DNA from: Cyanobacteria bacterium M_surface_10_m2_119
Lineage (GTDB): Bacteria > Cyanobacteriota > Cyanobacteriia > PCC-6307 > Cyanobiaceae
Assembly (NCBI GenBank): GCA_016882525.1
Contig: VGPU01000017.1
Location: 1 to 42,419 of the forward strand
Reading direction: 5' to 3'
DNA length: 42,419 nt
Part shown: positions 16,683-28,675 of the stretch, piece after piece
Layout: every line of letters starts with the position of its first letter
How positions within the stretch are numbered: the first letter of the stretch is position 1
Translations under genes and position numbers: made by a program
Notes under the pieces: generated by a model
Seen by the model: the letters and a program-made list of their open reading frames with translations, nothing else
Told to the model about the DNA's origin: nothing
The model's database searches: none

Positions 16683-17108
16683 ATGAGCGTTCGCCTCTAC
16701 GTCGGCAACCTGCCGCAGTCTTTTGATGCCAAGGAGCTTGAGGCTCTGTTCACCGGCGTGGGGGAGGGTGTGCGCTTCAAGGCGGTCCATGACCGCGAGA
16801 CCGGCAGCTGCCGCGGATTCGGCTTCGCCAATGTCGATGACCAGAAGCTGGCGGAGACGGTGATCGCCCAGCTGAACGGCCGCGAGTTCGGCGGTAATGC
16901 CCTGCGCATCGAAATCTCCGAGCGCAAGGACAGCCGCAGCAGTGCTCCTGGCGATCGTCGCGGCCCCGGCGGCGGCACCCCCCTGCGCCAGGTGGTGAAC
17001 AAGGTGGTGCACGCCGACCAGGTGGACGGCGAAGCCCCCGATCCCCGCTGGGCCGGCGAACTGGCCAAGCTGAAGCAACTGCTCGACAGCCAGAAAGTCA
17101 GCGTCTGA
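16683..17108 (+). CDS. RRM-type RNA-binding protein (Rbp family)
   Basis: A 141-residue protein with one RNA recognition motif. RNP2 is LYVGNL (about 5-10) and RNP1 is CRGFGFANV (about 40-48), with the helical segments between. A basic linker (RKDSRSSAPGDRRG) leads to a C-terminal tail (WAGELAKLKQLLDSQ) that looks helical. Cyanobacterial Rbp proteins bind RNA and often respond to cold. The start ATG is secure. Its stop codon overlaps the likely start of the downstream hydrolase (CTGA). Confidence 0.92.
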   Translation: MSVRLYVGNLPQSFDAKELEALFTGVGEGVRFKAVHDRETGSCRGFGFANVDDQKLAETVIAQLNGREFGGNALRIEISERKDSRSSAPGDRRGPGGGTPLRQVVNKVVHADQVDGEAPDPRWAGELAKLKQLLDSQKVSV

Positions 17109-18076
17109 CCCTCCCAGCGCCCACCACGGACACCTGGCACTGGCATCAGCACGGGATCCAGTGCCTGCGCGCCGGCAGCCCGGACGCACTTGATCGGGTG
17201 GTGCTCGTGCACGGCTTTGGGGCCTGCAACGGCCACTGGCGCCACACCTGGCCGGCCCTCGCGCCCAGCTGCGAGGTGATCGCCCCCGACCTGCTCGGCT
17301 TCGGGGCCAGCGACAAGCCCCGCTCGGCCCTGCGGGATGAGCTCCTCACCCCGGGAAGCGTGCGCTACGGCTTCGATCTCTGGGCCGAGCTGGTGGCCGA
17401 TCTGGCCACCGATGGCCTGGGCGATCGGCGCCTGCACCTGGTGGGCAACTCCATTGGCGCCATGGTGTGTCTCAATGCCTGCCTGCGGCTGCGCCGGCAG
17501 GGACACCCACCCCAGCAGGCGATCCTGCTCGACTGTGCCCAGCGCACCCTCGATGACAAGCGCCTGGCGGAGCAACCGCCCCTGGCGCGGCTGGGCCGGC
17601 CGGCCCTGAAGCAGTTGGTGCGCCAACGCTGGCTCACGGCCCTGCTGTTCCGGGCCCTGGCCCGGCCGGCGGTGATCCGCCAGGTGTTGCTGCAGGCCTA
17701 CCCCAGCGGCGCCCACGTGGATGCCGAGCTGGTGGCCCTGCTGCACCAGCCCACCACCGACCCCGGCGCGGTGGAGAGTTTTCGCGGCTTCATCAATCTC
17801 TTCGACGACCATCTCGCCCCCACACTCCTCGACGCGTTGAGCAGCGGCGCCGGTGCAGGGGAAACCGCTGAGGCCGCATCGATCCCCGTGCGCCTGCTGT
17901 GGGGCGAAGCCGATCCCTGGGAGGATCCAGGCGAAGCCCGGCGGTGGGCCCAGGCCTACGCCTGCATCGAGGAGCTGATCGTGCTGCCGGGCATCGGCCA
18001 CTGCCCCCACGATGAAGCCCCTGACCAAGTGAATCCGATCCTGCAGCGCTGGATCCTGGGCCCCATGCCGACCTGA
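17105..18076 (+). CDS. Alpha/beta-fold hydrolase
   Basis: A hydrolase with the oxyanion segment VLVHGFGACNGHWRHTWPAL, the nucleophile elbow in LVGNSIGAMVCLNA (Ser in GNSIG), an acid in LLWGEADPWEDP and the catalytic His in GIGHCPHDEAP. The substrate is unknown. The coding signal continues upstream of the first canonical start (GTG 17198) as TWHWHQHGIQCLRAGSPDAL, a normal N-terminus for this family. No ATG, GTG or TTG is available there, so I extend to CTG 17105, which overlaps the rbp stop. If that codon is not used, the protein begins at 17198. Confidence 0.85.
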   Translation: MTLPAPTTDTWHWHQHGIQCLRAGSPDALDRVVLVHGFGACNGHWRHTWPALAPSCEVIAPDLLGFGASDKPRSALRDELLTPGSVRYGFDLWAELVADLATDGLGDRRLHLVGNSIGAMVCLNACLRLRRQGHPPQQAILLDCAQRTLDDKRLAEQPPLARLGRPALKQLVRQRWLTALLFRALARPAVIRQVLLQAYPSGAHVDAELVALLHQPTTDPGAVESFRGFINLFDDHLAPTLLDALSSGAGAGETAEAASIPVRLLWGEADPWEDPGEARRWAQAYACIEELIVLPGIGHCPHDEAPDQVNPILQRWILGPMPT

Positions 18077-18089
18077 GGCCGGCCCTCAG
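18073..18089. terminator. Hairpin spanning the hydrolase and crtB stop codons
   Basis: CTGAGG-CCGGC-CCTCAG is a perfect 6-base-pair stem. The hydrolase TGA (18074-18076) and the crtB TGA (complement of 18086-18088) occupy mirror positions. There is no T-run on either side. Confidence 0.35.
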
Positions 18090-19027
18090 CGGGCCTGGGC
18101 GGCCAGATAAGAAAACGGAAGGTCGAGGAGCTTGCCCGCCGTCGGCACATAGGCCCGGTGATTGAAGACGTCGTAGCCGTGCTGCTCGATCACGTCGAGG
18201 ATGCCCCGATAGAGCCGCAGGGAGGCCCAGACCGGCCAGCGGGCATCCGCTGCCAGCCAGCGCACACCGGCCTCGGAGCGGGCGAACCAGTCCCGGGCGC
18301 GCTCCAGCTGGAAGCGCATCAGGGCCCGCCAGTTGTCGTTGACCACCCCGGCCATCAGCTCCGCTTCGGAGTAGCCGAAGCGCTCCAGCTCATCGAGGGG
18401 GAGATAGATGCGTCCCCGGCCCCGGTCCTCCCCCACATCCCGGAGAATGTTCGTGAGCTGGTTGGCGATTCCGAGGGCGACGGCGGCCTCCGTGGTGTCG
18501 GGCAGGGTGTCGGGCCGGCCGCTCCAGGGGGAGGTGGTGTAGGCCGCATCCAGCCCCATCACCTCCTGCGTCATCAGGCCCACCGTGCCGGCCACGCGAT
18601 AGCAGTAGAGCTCCAGCTCGGCAAAGGTGGCATAGCGGCTGGTGGTGAGATCCATGCGCATGCCCTCGATCATGTCGAGATAGGGCTGCAGGGGCTGGGG
18701 ATAGCGCTGCAGCGTGTCGTGCATCACCAGGTCGAGCCCATCCCCCACCTCCCCGGCGAACAGGCCGCGGGTGCGGGCTTCCCAGGCGTCCAGGCGTTCC
18801 GCCAGCACCGGCAGCGGCTGGGCCTGGGCCTCGGGGCTGTCCATCAGCTCATCGGTGCGGCGACACCACACGTAGATGGCCCAGATGGCCCGCCGCTTCT
18901 CGGGCGGCATCAGCAACGTGCCGAGATAGAAGGTCTTGGCCCACTCCGCGGTTTCCCGGCGACAGGCCTCATAGGCCTCGTCGAGGGAAGGCAGGGGCTG
19001 GATCCCCGAGGCACTGTGCACCGGCAC
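18086..19027 (-). CDS. crtB: Phytoene synthase
   Basis: A 313-residue enzyme that joins two geranylgeranyl diphosphates to phytoene, the first carotenoid step. Both Asp-rich motifs are present: RRTDELMDSPEA and NILRDVGEDRGRGRIYLP. The N-terminus SLDEAYEACRRETAEWAKTFYLGTLLMP is typical. No ATG is available; GTG 19027 (or GTG 19021) gives the usual length, and a TTG at 19042 would overlap the crtP stop. It follows crtP by about 11 bases in a crtP-crtB operon. Confidence 0.95.
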   Translation of the reverse strand: MPVHSASGIQPLPSLDEAYEACRRETAEWAKTFYLGTLLMPPEKRRAIWAIYVWCRRTDELMDSPEAQAQPLPVLAERLDAWEARTRGLFAGEVGDGLDLVMHDTLQRYPQPLQPYLDMIEGMRMDLTTSRYATFAELELYCYRVAGTVGLMTQEVMGLDAAYTTSPWSGRPDTLPDTTEAAVALGIANQLTNILRDVGEDRGRGRIYLPLDELERFGYSEAELMAGVVNDNWRALMRFQLERARDWFARSEAGVRWLAADARWPVWASLRLYRGILDVIEQHGYDVFNHRAYVPTAGKLLDLPFSYLAAQAR

Positions 19028-19038
19028 CGCAGCGCTGC

Positions 19039-21607
<2,569 letters not shown>

Positions 21608-21611
<4 letters not shown>

Positions 21612-21637
21612 GCCTGGCCGCTGCCGCCTCCCCTCAG
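21608..21637. terminator. CTGAG/CTCAG inverted repeat around the DUF3172 and rbcR stops
   Basis: CTGAG (21608-21612) and CTCAG (21633-21637) are reverse complements and hold the TGA codons of the two convergent genes. The 20-base loop is long, and an alternative pairing GCCTG/CAGGC (21612-21616 with 21635-21639) is possible. Weak evidence for a two-way terminator. Confidence 0.25.
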
Positions 21638-22617
21638 GCCGGCGTGGCCTCCACGCTGGCCTGGCTCTGCTGCAGAGGGCGACGCAGGGGGCTGTCGGCG
21701 CTGGCGAACACCGGCAGCACCTCCCGCCGGAAGGCATCGGCGGCCCTGGAGCAATAGCGGGCCGGGTGGGTGATCAGCTTGAGCTGGCGGCGCACCAGCA
21801 GGTCGGCCACCTGGGGGCGATGCAGGGTGCCCGCCGCCAGCTCCCGCTCGATCGAGACCACCGGGAGGAAGGCCGCGCCGAGACCGCTCTGCACGGCGTT
21901 CTTGATCGCCTCGAAGGAGTTGAGCTCCATCTCGATCTTCAACCGCGACACATCCAGCCCGGAGCGGGCCAGCAGCTGGTCGACCATCTTGCGGGTGGTC
22001 GACTGGGCATCCAGGCAGACGAAACCCAGGCGGTAGAGATCGTCCTTGGTGAGTTCAGGCAGGCGCGCCAGGGGGTGCTTGACCGGCAGCACCAGGGCCA
22101 GCTCATCACTGGCGTAGGGCACCACCTGGAGCAGATCGTTGAGATCGGCGGGCAGCTCGCCGCCGATGATCGCCAGGTCGACCTGGCCATTGGCCACGCT
22201 CCAGCCGGTGCGCCGGGTGCTGTGCACCTGAAGCTGCACCGCCACATCCGGGTACTTCTGACGGAAGAGGCCGATCATCCGCGGCATCAGGTACGTGCCG
22301 GTGGTCTGGCTGGCGCCGACGATCAGCGAGCCCCCGCGCAGATTGTGGAGATCCTCCAGGGCCCGACAGGCCTCCTGGCACTGGCTGAGGATCCGATCGC
22401 AGTAGCTGAGCAGCAGGTGGCCGGCCTCGGTGAGCTGGGCCTTTCGTCCGCCCCGGTCGAACAGCGACACGCTCAGCTGCTTCTCCAGGTTCTGAATCTG
22501 GAGGCTGACGGCCGGCTGGGTGACGTAAAGGCTGTCGGCGGCCTTCTTGAAGCTGCCCTCAGTGGCGATGGCGCGCAGGATGCGCAGCTGGTCGAGGGTG
22601 AAGGGCAGATCTGCCAT
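21634..22617 (-). CDS. rbcR: LysR-type regulator of CO2 fixation (RbcR/Ycf30)
   Basis: A 327-residue LysR regulator. The winged helix-turn-helix [41 protein letters not shown] is followed by the effector domain starting [61 protein letters not shown]. This matches the RbcR/Ycf30 group that controls RuBisCO and carbon-concentration genes; NdhR/CmpR are close paralogues and cannot be fully excluded. The start ATG at 22617 is secure. A -10-like TAGAGT lies at 22667-22662. Confidence 0.87.
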   Translation of the reverse strand: MADLPFTLDQLRILRAIATEGSFKKAADSLYVTQPAVSLQIQNLEKQLSVSLFDRGGRKAQLTEAGHLLLSYCDRILSQCQEACRALEDLHNLRGGSLIVGASQTTGTYLMPRMIGLFRQKYPDVAVQLQVHSTRRTGWSVANGQVDLAIIGGELPADLNDLLQVVPYASDELALVLPVKHPLARLPELTKDDLYRLGFVCLDAQSTTRKMVDQLLARSGLDVSRLKIEMELNSFEAIKNAVQSGLGAAFLPVVSIERELAAGTLHRPQVADLLVRRQLKLITHPARYCSRAADAFRREVLPVFASADSPLRRPLQQSQASVEATPA

Positions 22618-22720
22618 AGGTCGACCCGGGGCCTGCAGCCCAGCACTGCCAGCGAAGCAAAACTCTAGGCGGGTTGGCGGGTCGCCAGAATCGGCCCCTT
22701 CACAACTCCCCACCCTGCCC

Positions 22721-23473
22721 TTGATCCCCGGTCCCCCCCCGGCCGCCGGCCTGCACCACAGCAGCTGGGTGATGCTCGGCCTGCTGCTGGCCTTCGCCGT
22801 GCTCCACAGCGGCGGCGCCTCACTGCGGATGTGGGGGGTGGCGCGCATCGGCGAGCGGGCCTGGCGGCTGCTGTTCGCGGCCGTGAGCATCCCTTCTGCG
22901 GTGGTGGTGATCGGCTATTTCCTGGCGCACCGCTACGACGGGGTGCGGCTCTGGGACCTGCAGGACCAGCCCTGGATCGTGCCGCTGGTGTGGGGTGGAA
23001 CGGCGATCAGTTTTCTGTTTCTCTATCCGGCCACCTACAACCTGCTGGAAATCCCGGCCGTGCTCAAGCCCCAGGTGCGGCTCTACGCCACGGGCATCAT
23101 CCGCATCAGCCGCCACCCCCAGGCCGTGGGGCAGATCCTCTGGTGCGCCACCCATCTGCTCTGGATCGGCAGCAGCTTCATGGTGGCCACCTGCGCCGGC
23201 CTGATCGCCCACCATCTGTTTGCCGTGTGGAACGGCGACCGGCGCCTGGCCAACCGCTTCGGACCCGCCTTCGCGGAGCTGAAGGCCAGCACCTCGGTGA
23301 TCCCCTTCCGGGCGGTGCTCGATGGGCGCCAGCGGCTGGTGCTGGCGGAGTTTCTGCGGCCAGCCCAGCTCGGCATCGCCATCGCCGTGGGCGTCTTCTG
23401 GTGGGCCCACCGCTACATCGGCCTGGGGGCGGTGAGCTTCAGCCGCACAGGGCTGGCCCACTGGCTGGGCTGA
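22721..23473 (+). CDS. NnrU-family integral membrane protein (related to zeta-carotene isomerase)
   Basis: A roughly 250-residue membrane protein with about six helices. Conserved text includes [73 protein letters not shown] and the His pair in [10 protein letters not shown]. The NnrU family includes the plant 15-cis-zeta-carotene isomerase Z-ISO, which uses haem. Here the gene lies about 2 kb from crtP-crtB, so a carotenoid role is plausible but not shown. TTG 22721 is my start; GTG 22769 or ATG 22772 would begin just inside the first helix. Confidence 0.8.
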   Translation: MIPGPPPAAGLHHSSWVMLGLLLAFAVLHSGGASLRMWGVARIGERAWRLLFAAVSIPSAVVVIGYFLAHRYDGVRLWDLQDQPWIVPLVWGGTAISFLFLYPATYNLLEIPAVLKPQVRLYATGIIRISRHPQAVGQILWCATHLLWIGSSFMVATCAGLIAHHLFAVWNGDRRLANRFGPAFAELKASTSVIPFRAVLDGRQRLVLAEFLRPAQLGIAIAVGVFWWAHRYIGLGAVSFSRTGLAHWLG

Positions 23474-23492
23474 GATCCCCAGGCGTCCTGCC

Positions 23493-23498
23493 TACACT
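23493..23498 (+). promoter_or_regulatory. Possible -10 element before ndhF
   Basis: TACACT in the context GCCTACACTCG lies 33 bases before the ndhF start at 23532. Its position makes the in-frame ATG at 23502 unlikely as the real start, because that would leave almost no leader. No good -35 was identified. Confidence 0.35.
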
Positions 23499-23531
23499 CG
23501 GATGCAGCCAGCCCCCCGGGAGCCCAGCCGG

Positions 23532-25544
23532 ATGCCCTCAGCCGCCGAACTTGCCTGGTTGATCCCGGTGTTGCCTCTGGCTGGAGCCTGCCTGGTGGGC
23601 CTGGGGCTGATCAGCTTCAACCGCACGATCAACCGGCTGCGCAAACCGGTCGCCTGGCTGCTGATCAGCTGTGTAGGCGCCGCAGCGGTGCTCAGCTACG
23701 CGATCCTCGCCCAGCAGCTGGCGGGAGCAGGTCCCACGGAAGTGCTGTTCAACTGGGCCAGCGCCGGCACGTTCAATCTGCAGATGGGCTTCCGCGTGGA
23801 TGCCCTGGCGGCAGTGATGCTCAGCCTGGTCACCACCATCGCCGTGCTGGTGATGGTCTATTCCGATGGCTACATGGCCCATGACAAGGGCTATGTGCGC
23901 TTCTTCACCTACCTGGCCCTGTTCAGCAGCTCGATGCTGGGCCTGGTGATCAGTCCCAACCTCCTCGAGATCTACGTCTTCTGGGAGCTGGTGGGCATGT
24001 GCTCCTACCTGCTGGTGGGGTTCTGGTACGACCGCGATGGCGCCGCCAATGCCGCCCAGAAGGCCTTCGTGACCAACCGCGTGGGGGATTTCGGCCTGCT
24101 GCTGGGCATCCTCGGCCTGTTCTGGGCCACCGGCAGCTTCGGCTTCGAGGAGATCGGCGCCGGCCTGCAGGACGCCGTGGCCGGCGGCAGCCTCAGCAGT
24201 GGCGTTGCCGTGATCCTCTGCCTGCTGGTGTTCATGGGCCCGATGGCCAAGTCGGCCCAGTTCCCGCTGCACGTGTGGCTGCCCGATGCGATGGAGGGCC
24301 CCACGCCGATCTCGGCCCTGATTCACGCAGCCACGATGGTGGCCGCCGGTGTGTTCCTGGTGGCCCGGCTGCAGCCGGTGTACGAGCCCTTCGCCGCCGT
24401 GCAGATCACGATCGCCGTGATCGGCACGATCACCCTGTTCCTGGGGGCCACCATCGCCCTCACCCAGCAGGATCTCAAGAAGGGTCTGGCCTACAGCACC
24501 GTGAGCCAGCTCGGCTACATGATGCTGGCCATGGGCTGCGGCGCCCCGGTGGCCGGCATGTTCCACCTGGTGACCCACGCCTTCTTCAAGGCCATGCTCT
24601 TCCTGGGCTCCGGCTCGGTGATCCACGCCATGGAAGAGGTGGTGGGCCACGAACCGGTGCTCGCCCAGGACATGCGCCTGATGGGAGGCCTGCGCCGCTA
24701 CATGCCGATCACCTCCGCCACCTTCTTCATCGGCTGCGTGGCGATCGCCGGCATCCCGCCCCTGGCCGGCTTCTGGAGCAAAGACGAGATCCTCGGCCAG
24801 GCCTTCAACAGCTTGCCCCTGCTGTGGGCGATGGGTTTCATCACCGCCGGGATGACGGCCTTCTACATGTTCCGCCTCTACTTCCTCACCTTTGAGGGCG
24901 AGTTCCGGGCCAACGACACCGCCGTTCAGGCAGCGCTGCTGGCGGCTGCCGGCAAGGGCAACGACCACGACGAGGACCACGATCACGGCCACCACGCCGA
25001 GCACCCGCACGAATCGGGCTGGCAGATGGCGATGCCCCTGGCGGTGCTGGCGGTGCCGTCGGTGCTGATCGGCCTGCTCGGCACCCCCTGGAACAGCCGC
25101 TTCGCCTTCCTGCTCGATCCCCACGAGGGCGCCGAGATGGCCGAGCACTTCAGCTGGGGCGAGTTCCTGCCGCTGGCGGGTGCCTCGGTGGCAATCTCCG
25201 TGGCCGGCATCACGGTGGCCGTGCTGGCCTATGCCCTGCGCAAGCTGGACATGGCCGCCCTGTTCGCCAACCGCTTCCCGGCGGTGAATGCCTTCCTGGC
25301 CAACAAGTGGTACCTCGATGCCATCAACGACAAGCTCTTCGTGCAGGGCAGCCGCAAACTGGCCCGCTCGGTGCTCGAGGTGGATTCCAAGGTGGTGGAT
25401 GGGGTGGTCAACCTCACCGGCCTGATGACCCTGGGCAGCGGCGAGGGGCTCAAGTACTTCGAGACCGGCCGGGCCCAGTTCTATGCCCTGATCGTGTTCG
25501 GCGGCGTGATCGCCCTGGTGGTGCTGTTCGGCTCCCTGGGCTGA
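23532..25544 (+). CDS. ndhF: NAD(P)H-quinone oxidoreductase subunit 5 (NdhF)
   Basis: A 670-residue proton-pumping NDH-1 subunit with many helices. Antiporter-type motifs: FWELVGMCSYLLVGFWYDR, NRVGDFGLLLG, MAKSAQFPLHVWLPDAMEGPTPISALIHAATMV, SQLGYMMLAMG, and THAFFKAMLFLGSGSVIHA, then GIPPLAGFWSKDEIL. Text and pairing with ndhD suggest the constitutive respiratory/cyclic form (NdhF1). A His/Asp-rich stretch (HDEDHDHGHHAEHPH) sits in a late loop. I start at ATG 23532 (MPSAAELAWLIPVLPL). It stands alone with its own -10 candidate, then ndhD. Confidence 0.94.
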   Translation: MPSAAELAWLIPVLPLAGACLVGLGLISFNRTINRLRKPVAWLLISCVGAAAVLSYAILAQQLAGAGPTEVLFNWASAGTFNLQMGFRVDALAAVMLSLVTTIAVLVMVYSDGYMAHDKGYVRFFTYLALFSSSMLGLVISPNLLEIYVFWELVGMCSYLLVGFWYDRDGAANAAQKAFVTNRVGDFGLLLGILGLFWATGSFGFEEIGAGLQDAVAGGSLSSGVAVILCLLVFMGPMAKSAQFPLHVWLPDAMEGPTPISALIHAATMVAAGVFLVARLQPVYEPFAAVQITIAVIGTITLFLGATIALTQQDLKKGLAYSTVSQLGYMMLAMGCGAPVAGMFHLVTHAFFKAMLFLGSGSVIHAMEEVVGHEPVLAQDMRLMGGLRRYMPITSATFFIGCVAIAGIPPLAGFWSKDEILGQAFNSLPLLWAMGFITAGMTAFYMFRLYFLTFEGEFRANDTAVQAALLAAAGKGNDHDEDHDHGHHAEHPHESGWQMAMPLAVLAVPSVLIGLLGTPWNSRFAFLLDPHEGAEMAEHFSWGEFLPLAGASVAISVAGITVAVLAYALRKLDMAALFANRFPAVNAFLANKWYLDAINDKLFVQGSRKLARSVLEVDSKVVDGVVNLTGLMTLGSGEGLKYFETGRAQFYALIVFGGVIALVVLFGSLG

Positions 25545-25673
25545 GGGGCGCAGGTTCAAAGGCGCGAGCTGGCCTGAGGGACGCCGGAAGCTCACGAGGA
25601 GCCGGAATGGCTCGAGCCGCTACGGACTGTGTGCCTCCGACCACCAGGCCTGGGGCGGCCCGAAAGGTATTTC

Positions 25674-25679
25674 TACACT
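25674..25679 (+). promoter_or_regulatory. Possible -10 element before ndhD
   Basis: TACACT, the same hexamer as before ndhF, lies 24 bases before the GTG start at 25704 in the 159-base ndhF-ndhD gap. The rest of the gap shows no other structure I can support. Confidence 0.35.
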
Positions 25680-25703
25680 CCAGCCAACGGACGACTTGCA
25701 TTC

Positions 25704-27281
25704 GTGGTCTTTCCCTGGCTGAGCGCCTCGATCCTGTTCCCGATCGGGGCCGCGCTGCTGATTCCGTTCGTCCCCGACAAGGGCGACGGCCGCCAGGTGC
25801 GCTGGTTCGCTCTGGGGGTCGCGCTCACCACCTTCCTGCTCACCGTCGGCGGCTATCTGAACGGCTACGACCCCGCGGTGGAGGGGTTGCAACTGGTGGA
25901 GCGTGTGGAGTGGCTGCCCAGCCTGGGGCTGGCCTGGTCGGTGGGGGCCGACGGCCTCTCGATGCCGCTGATCCTGCTCACCAGCTTCATCACGGCCCTG
26001 GCGGCCCTGGCGGCCTGGCCTGTGAGCTTCAAGCCACGACTCTTCTACTTCCTGCTGCTGGCGATGGATGGCGGCCAGATCGCCGTGTTCGCCGTGCAGG
26101 ACATGCTGCTCTTCTTCCTGGCCTGGGAGCTGGAGCTGATCCCGGTTTACCTCCTGCTGGCCATCTGGGGGGGGAAGAAGCGCCAGTACGCCGCCACCAA
26201 GTTCATCCTTTACACCGCGGGCAGCTCCCTGTTCATCCTGATCGTGGGCCTGGCCATGGCCTTCTACGGCGGCAACACGAGCTTTGAATACGCGGCCTTG
26301 ATGGCCAAGGACTTCCCCCTGAAGTTTCAGATCCTCTGTTATGCGGGATTGTTGATCGCCTTCGGGGTGAAGCTGCCGATCGTGCCCCTGCACACCTGGC
26401 TGCCCGATGCCCACGGCGAAGCCACAGCGCCGGTGCACATGCTTCTGGCGGGCATCCTGCTCAAGATGGGCGGCTATGCCCTCCTGCGCTTCAACGTGCA
26501 GCTGCTGCCCGAAGGCCATGCCCAGTTCGCGCCGCTGCTGGTGGTGCTCGGGGTGGTGAACATCATCTACGCCGCCCTCACGTCCTTCGCCCAGCGCAAC
26601 CTGAAGCGCAAGATCGCCTACAGCTCGATCAGCCACATGGGCTTTGTGCTGATCGGCATCGGCAGCTTCAGTGCCCTGGGCACCAGTGGCGCCATGCTGC
26701 AGATGATCAGCCACGGCCTGATCGGTGCCAGCCTCTTCTTCCTGGTGGGCGCCACCTATGACCGCACCCACACCCTGCAGCTCGACGAGATGGGAGGGGT
26801 GGGCCAGAAGATGCGCAAGATGTTCGCCCTCTGGACCATCTGCTCCCTGGCGTCGCTGGCCCTTCCTGGGATGAGCGGCTTCGTCAGTGAACTGATGGTG
26901 TTCGTGGGTTTCGCCACCAGTGAGGCCTACACCCTCAGCTTCCGGGTGGTGATGGCAATCCTGGCGGCGGTGGGCGTGATCCTCACCCCGATCTACCTGC
27001 TCTCCATGCTGCGCGAGATCTTCTTCGGCAAGGAGAACCGCGAGCTGGCCTCCCACACCCATCTGGTGGATGCCGAACCGCGCGAGATCTACGTGATCAG
27101 CTGCCTGCTGGTGCCCATTATCGGCATCGGCCTCTACCCGCGGCTGATGACCGACACCTACCGGGCCTCCATCGAGGCCCTAGTGCAGCGCGAAACCAGC
27201 GCCATGACCCGGGTGGTGAGCGTGCCCTCCGGCAGCCTGATCCGTCAGGCCAACCTGCAGGCCCCGGCCGTGCCGGGTTGA
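25704..27281 (+). CDS. ndhD: NAD(P)H-quinone oxidoreductase subunit 4 (NdhD)
   Basis: A 525-residue proton-pumping subunit that partners NdhF. Diagnostic text: [107 protein letters not shown] and [18 protein letters not shown] 25704 gives [13 protein letters not shown] and the usual length; a further upstream start would encode Pro/Arg-rich non-membrane sequence. Together with ndhF1 it forms the respiratory and cyclic-flow type of NDH-1. Confidence 0.94.
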   Translation: MVFPWLSASILFPIGAALLIPFVPDKGDGRQVRWFALGVALTTFLLTVGGYLNGYDPAVEGLQLVERVEWLPSLGLAWSVGADGLSMPLILLTSFITALAALAAWPVSFKPRLFYFLLLAMDGGQIAVFAVQDMLLFFLAWELELIPVYLLLAIWGGKKRQYAATKFILYTAGSSLFILIVGLAMAFYGGNTSFEYAALMAKDFPLKFQILCYAGLLIAFGVKLPIVPLHTWLPDAHGEATAPVHMLLAGILLKMGGYALLRFNVQLLPEGHAQFAPLLVVLGVVNIIYAALTSFAQRNLKRKIAYSSISHMGFVLIGIGSFSALGTSGAMLQMISHGLIGASLFFLVGATYDRTHTLQLDEMGGVGQKMRKMFALWTICSLASLALPGMSGFVSELMVFVGFATSEAYTLSFRVVMAILAAVGVILTPIYLLSMLREIFFGKENRELASHTHLVDAEPREIYVISCLLVPIIGIGLYPRLMTDTYRASIEALVQRETSAMTRVVSVPSGSLIRQANLQAPAVPG

Positions 27282-27292
27282 GCAGAGCGGCC

Positions 27293-27298
27293 TACGCT
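27293..27298 (+). promoter_or_regulatory. Possible -10 element before the LapA-domain gene
   Basis: TACGCT in the context GCCTACGCTCA starts 39 bases before the ATG at 27332, exactly the distance at which the similar TACACT precedes the ndhF ATG. Confidence 0.3.
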
Positions 27299-27331
27299 CA
27301 GCACCACCTCCACCGGTTCCGGTCCTGACCG

Positions 27332-27688
27332 ATGAGACAGGTCAATTTCCTGCTGATCTTCAGCTTCGGCCTGGCCATGGTGATGTTCACCCTGGAGAAC
27401 ACCGCGGCGACCACCGTGCACTTTCTGCCCGGGCTGAAGGCCACCATGCCCCTGGCCGCCCTGCTGCTGCTGGTGGGGGGTGTGGGGGCCACCGCGGCCT
27501 GGGTGTTTGCCGTGTGGAGCGGCGTGGTGAAGAAGGTGGAGGCCATCCAGAACCAGAATGAGCTGGAGGCCCAGCAGGTGCGCATCCAGGAGCTGGAGAA
27601 CGATCTGCAGCGCTACCGGGCCACGGTGGATGCCCAGCTCGGCCTGCTGCCGGCCGCTGGCCAGACGGGATCCCCGCCGGTAGGTTGA
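27332..27688 (+). CDS. LapA-domain (DUF1049) membrane protein
   Basis: A 118-residue protein with two membrane helices (FLLIFSFGLAMVMFTLEN and MPLAALLLLVGGVGATAAWVFAVW) joined by a short loop, then a coiled-coil tail (VEAIQNQNELEAQQVRIQELENDLQRYRATV). This is the LapA/DUF1049 layout; in proteobacteria LapA aids lipopolysaccharide assembly. Its cyanobacterial role is not known. It lies between ndhD and scpA on the same strand. Confidence 0.8.
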   Translation: MRQVNFLLIFSFGLAMVMFTLENTAATTVHFLPGLKATMPLAALLLLVGGVGATAAWVFAVWSGVVKKVEAIQNQNELEAQQVRIQELENDLQRYRATVDAQLGLLPAAGQTGSPPVG

Positions 27689-27742
27689 AGCCGGTCCGGG
27701 GTCCGCTCCGCGCCACGCCCACCTTCCCACCTCAACCAGGCC

Positions 27743-28630
27743 TTGACCGAAGGAGGCGCCCGGCTCGCCATTCGCATGCTGCAGGACGCGGCCGAACGGG
27801 GTGATCTGGACCCCTGGGATGTGGACGTCATCGCCGTGGTGGATGGCTTTCTCGACCAACTCCACCAGCGGATCACCGTGCCACGCCTGGCGGCGGCCGT
27901 TGGGGGCAGCTACGAGCAGGATCTGGCGGAGGCCAGCGAGGCTTTTCTGGCCGCCTCCGTGCTGGTGAGCCTGAAAGCGGAGGTACTGGAGGCCAGCACG
28001 CTGCCGGCGGAGCCCCTGGCGGATGACGACGTCGATGACGGCTCTGGCTTCGATGAGGCCTGGGCGCAGGACGCGGCCCTTGCCCTGCCAAGGCGACCCG
28101 AACGCCATCTCTGGCGAAGGCCTGTGGCGCCACCCCCCCTGCAGCGACCGGTGACCCTGGGGGAGCTGATCCGTCAGCTCGAGGACATCGCCGAACGGCT
28201 GGAACAGGATGAGCAGCAGGGCCGGCGGCGCTCGCGTCCCCGCCGCCTGAGCGATCGGGCCGCCATCGAGCAGGTGGCCAACCTGGCCCACAGGGAGAAG
28301 CTGCCGGAGACCACCGCTGCCCTGAGCCGCTTTCTGCGCGACTGGCCCGCCGCTGCCGACTGGGTGGCCTTTGATGCCCTGGTGGAGGCCTGGGATGCGG
28401 CCGTGCGCGCAGGGGAAGGGGAAGAGGCCCTCGACAGCGATCGGGTGGGGGTGTTCTGGGCCCTGCTCTTTCTCTGCCATCAGGGCCGGCTCGAGCTGGT
28501 GCAGGAAAACGGCCTGTTCGGCCCCCTGGCGCTGCGCCGCCTCGAGGAGAGCAGCGAGCACGAGCGGGTTCAGCCCATAGCACCGGCAGGGTCAGCTGAT
28601 CTGCCGGCTGTGCAACAGCTGGCCGCCTGA
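27743..28630 (+). CDS. scpA: Segregation and condensation protein A
   Basis: A 295-residue ScpA-like kleisin that bridges SMC arms in chromosome condensation. The N-terminal domain (GDLDPWDVDVIAVVDGFLDQL, then EASEAFLAASVLVSLKAEVL) and the C-terminal winged helix (VGVFWALLFLCHQGRLELVQENGLFGPLALRRL) are recognisable. The central region is acidic and then Arg-rich. TTG 27743 is the likely start. No scpB or smc is nearby. Confidence 0.85.
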   Translation: MTEGGARLAIRMLQDAAERGDLDPWDVDVIAVVDGFLDQLHQRITVPRLAAAVGGSYEQDLAEASEAFLAASVLVSLKAEVLEASTLPAEPLADDDVDDGSGFDEAWAQDAALALPRRPERHLWRRPVAPPPLQRPVTLGELIRQLEDIAERLEQDEQQGRRRSRPRRLSDRAAIEQVANLAHREKLPETTAALSRFLRDWPAAADWVAFDALVEAWDAAVRAGEGEEALDSDRVGVFWALLFLCHQGRLELVQENGLFGPLALRRLEESSEHERVQPIAPAGSADLPAVQQLAA

Positions 28631-28675
28631 GGGGCCGCCTAGGCTGAGCCATCCGACCGATGTGAGCAAACGCCG

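Noticed and set aside
23538-25595. Very long minus-strand open frame opposite ndhF
   Set aside because: His/Gln/Glu-rich shadow of a membrane-protein gene; ndhF itself is fully conserved.
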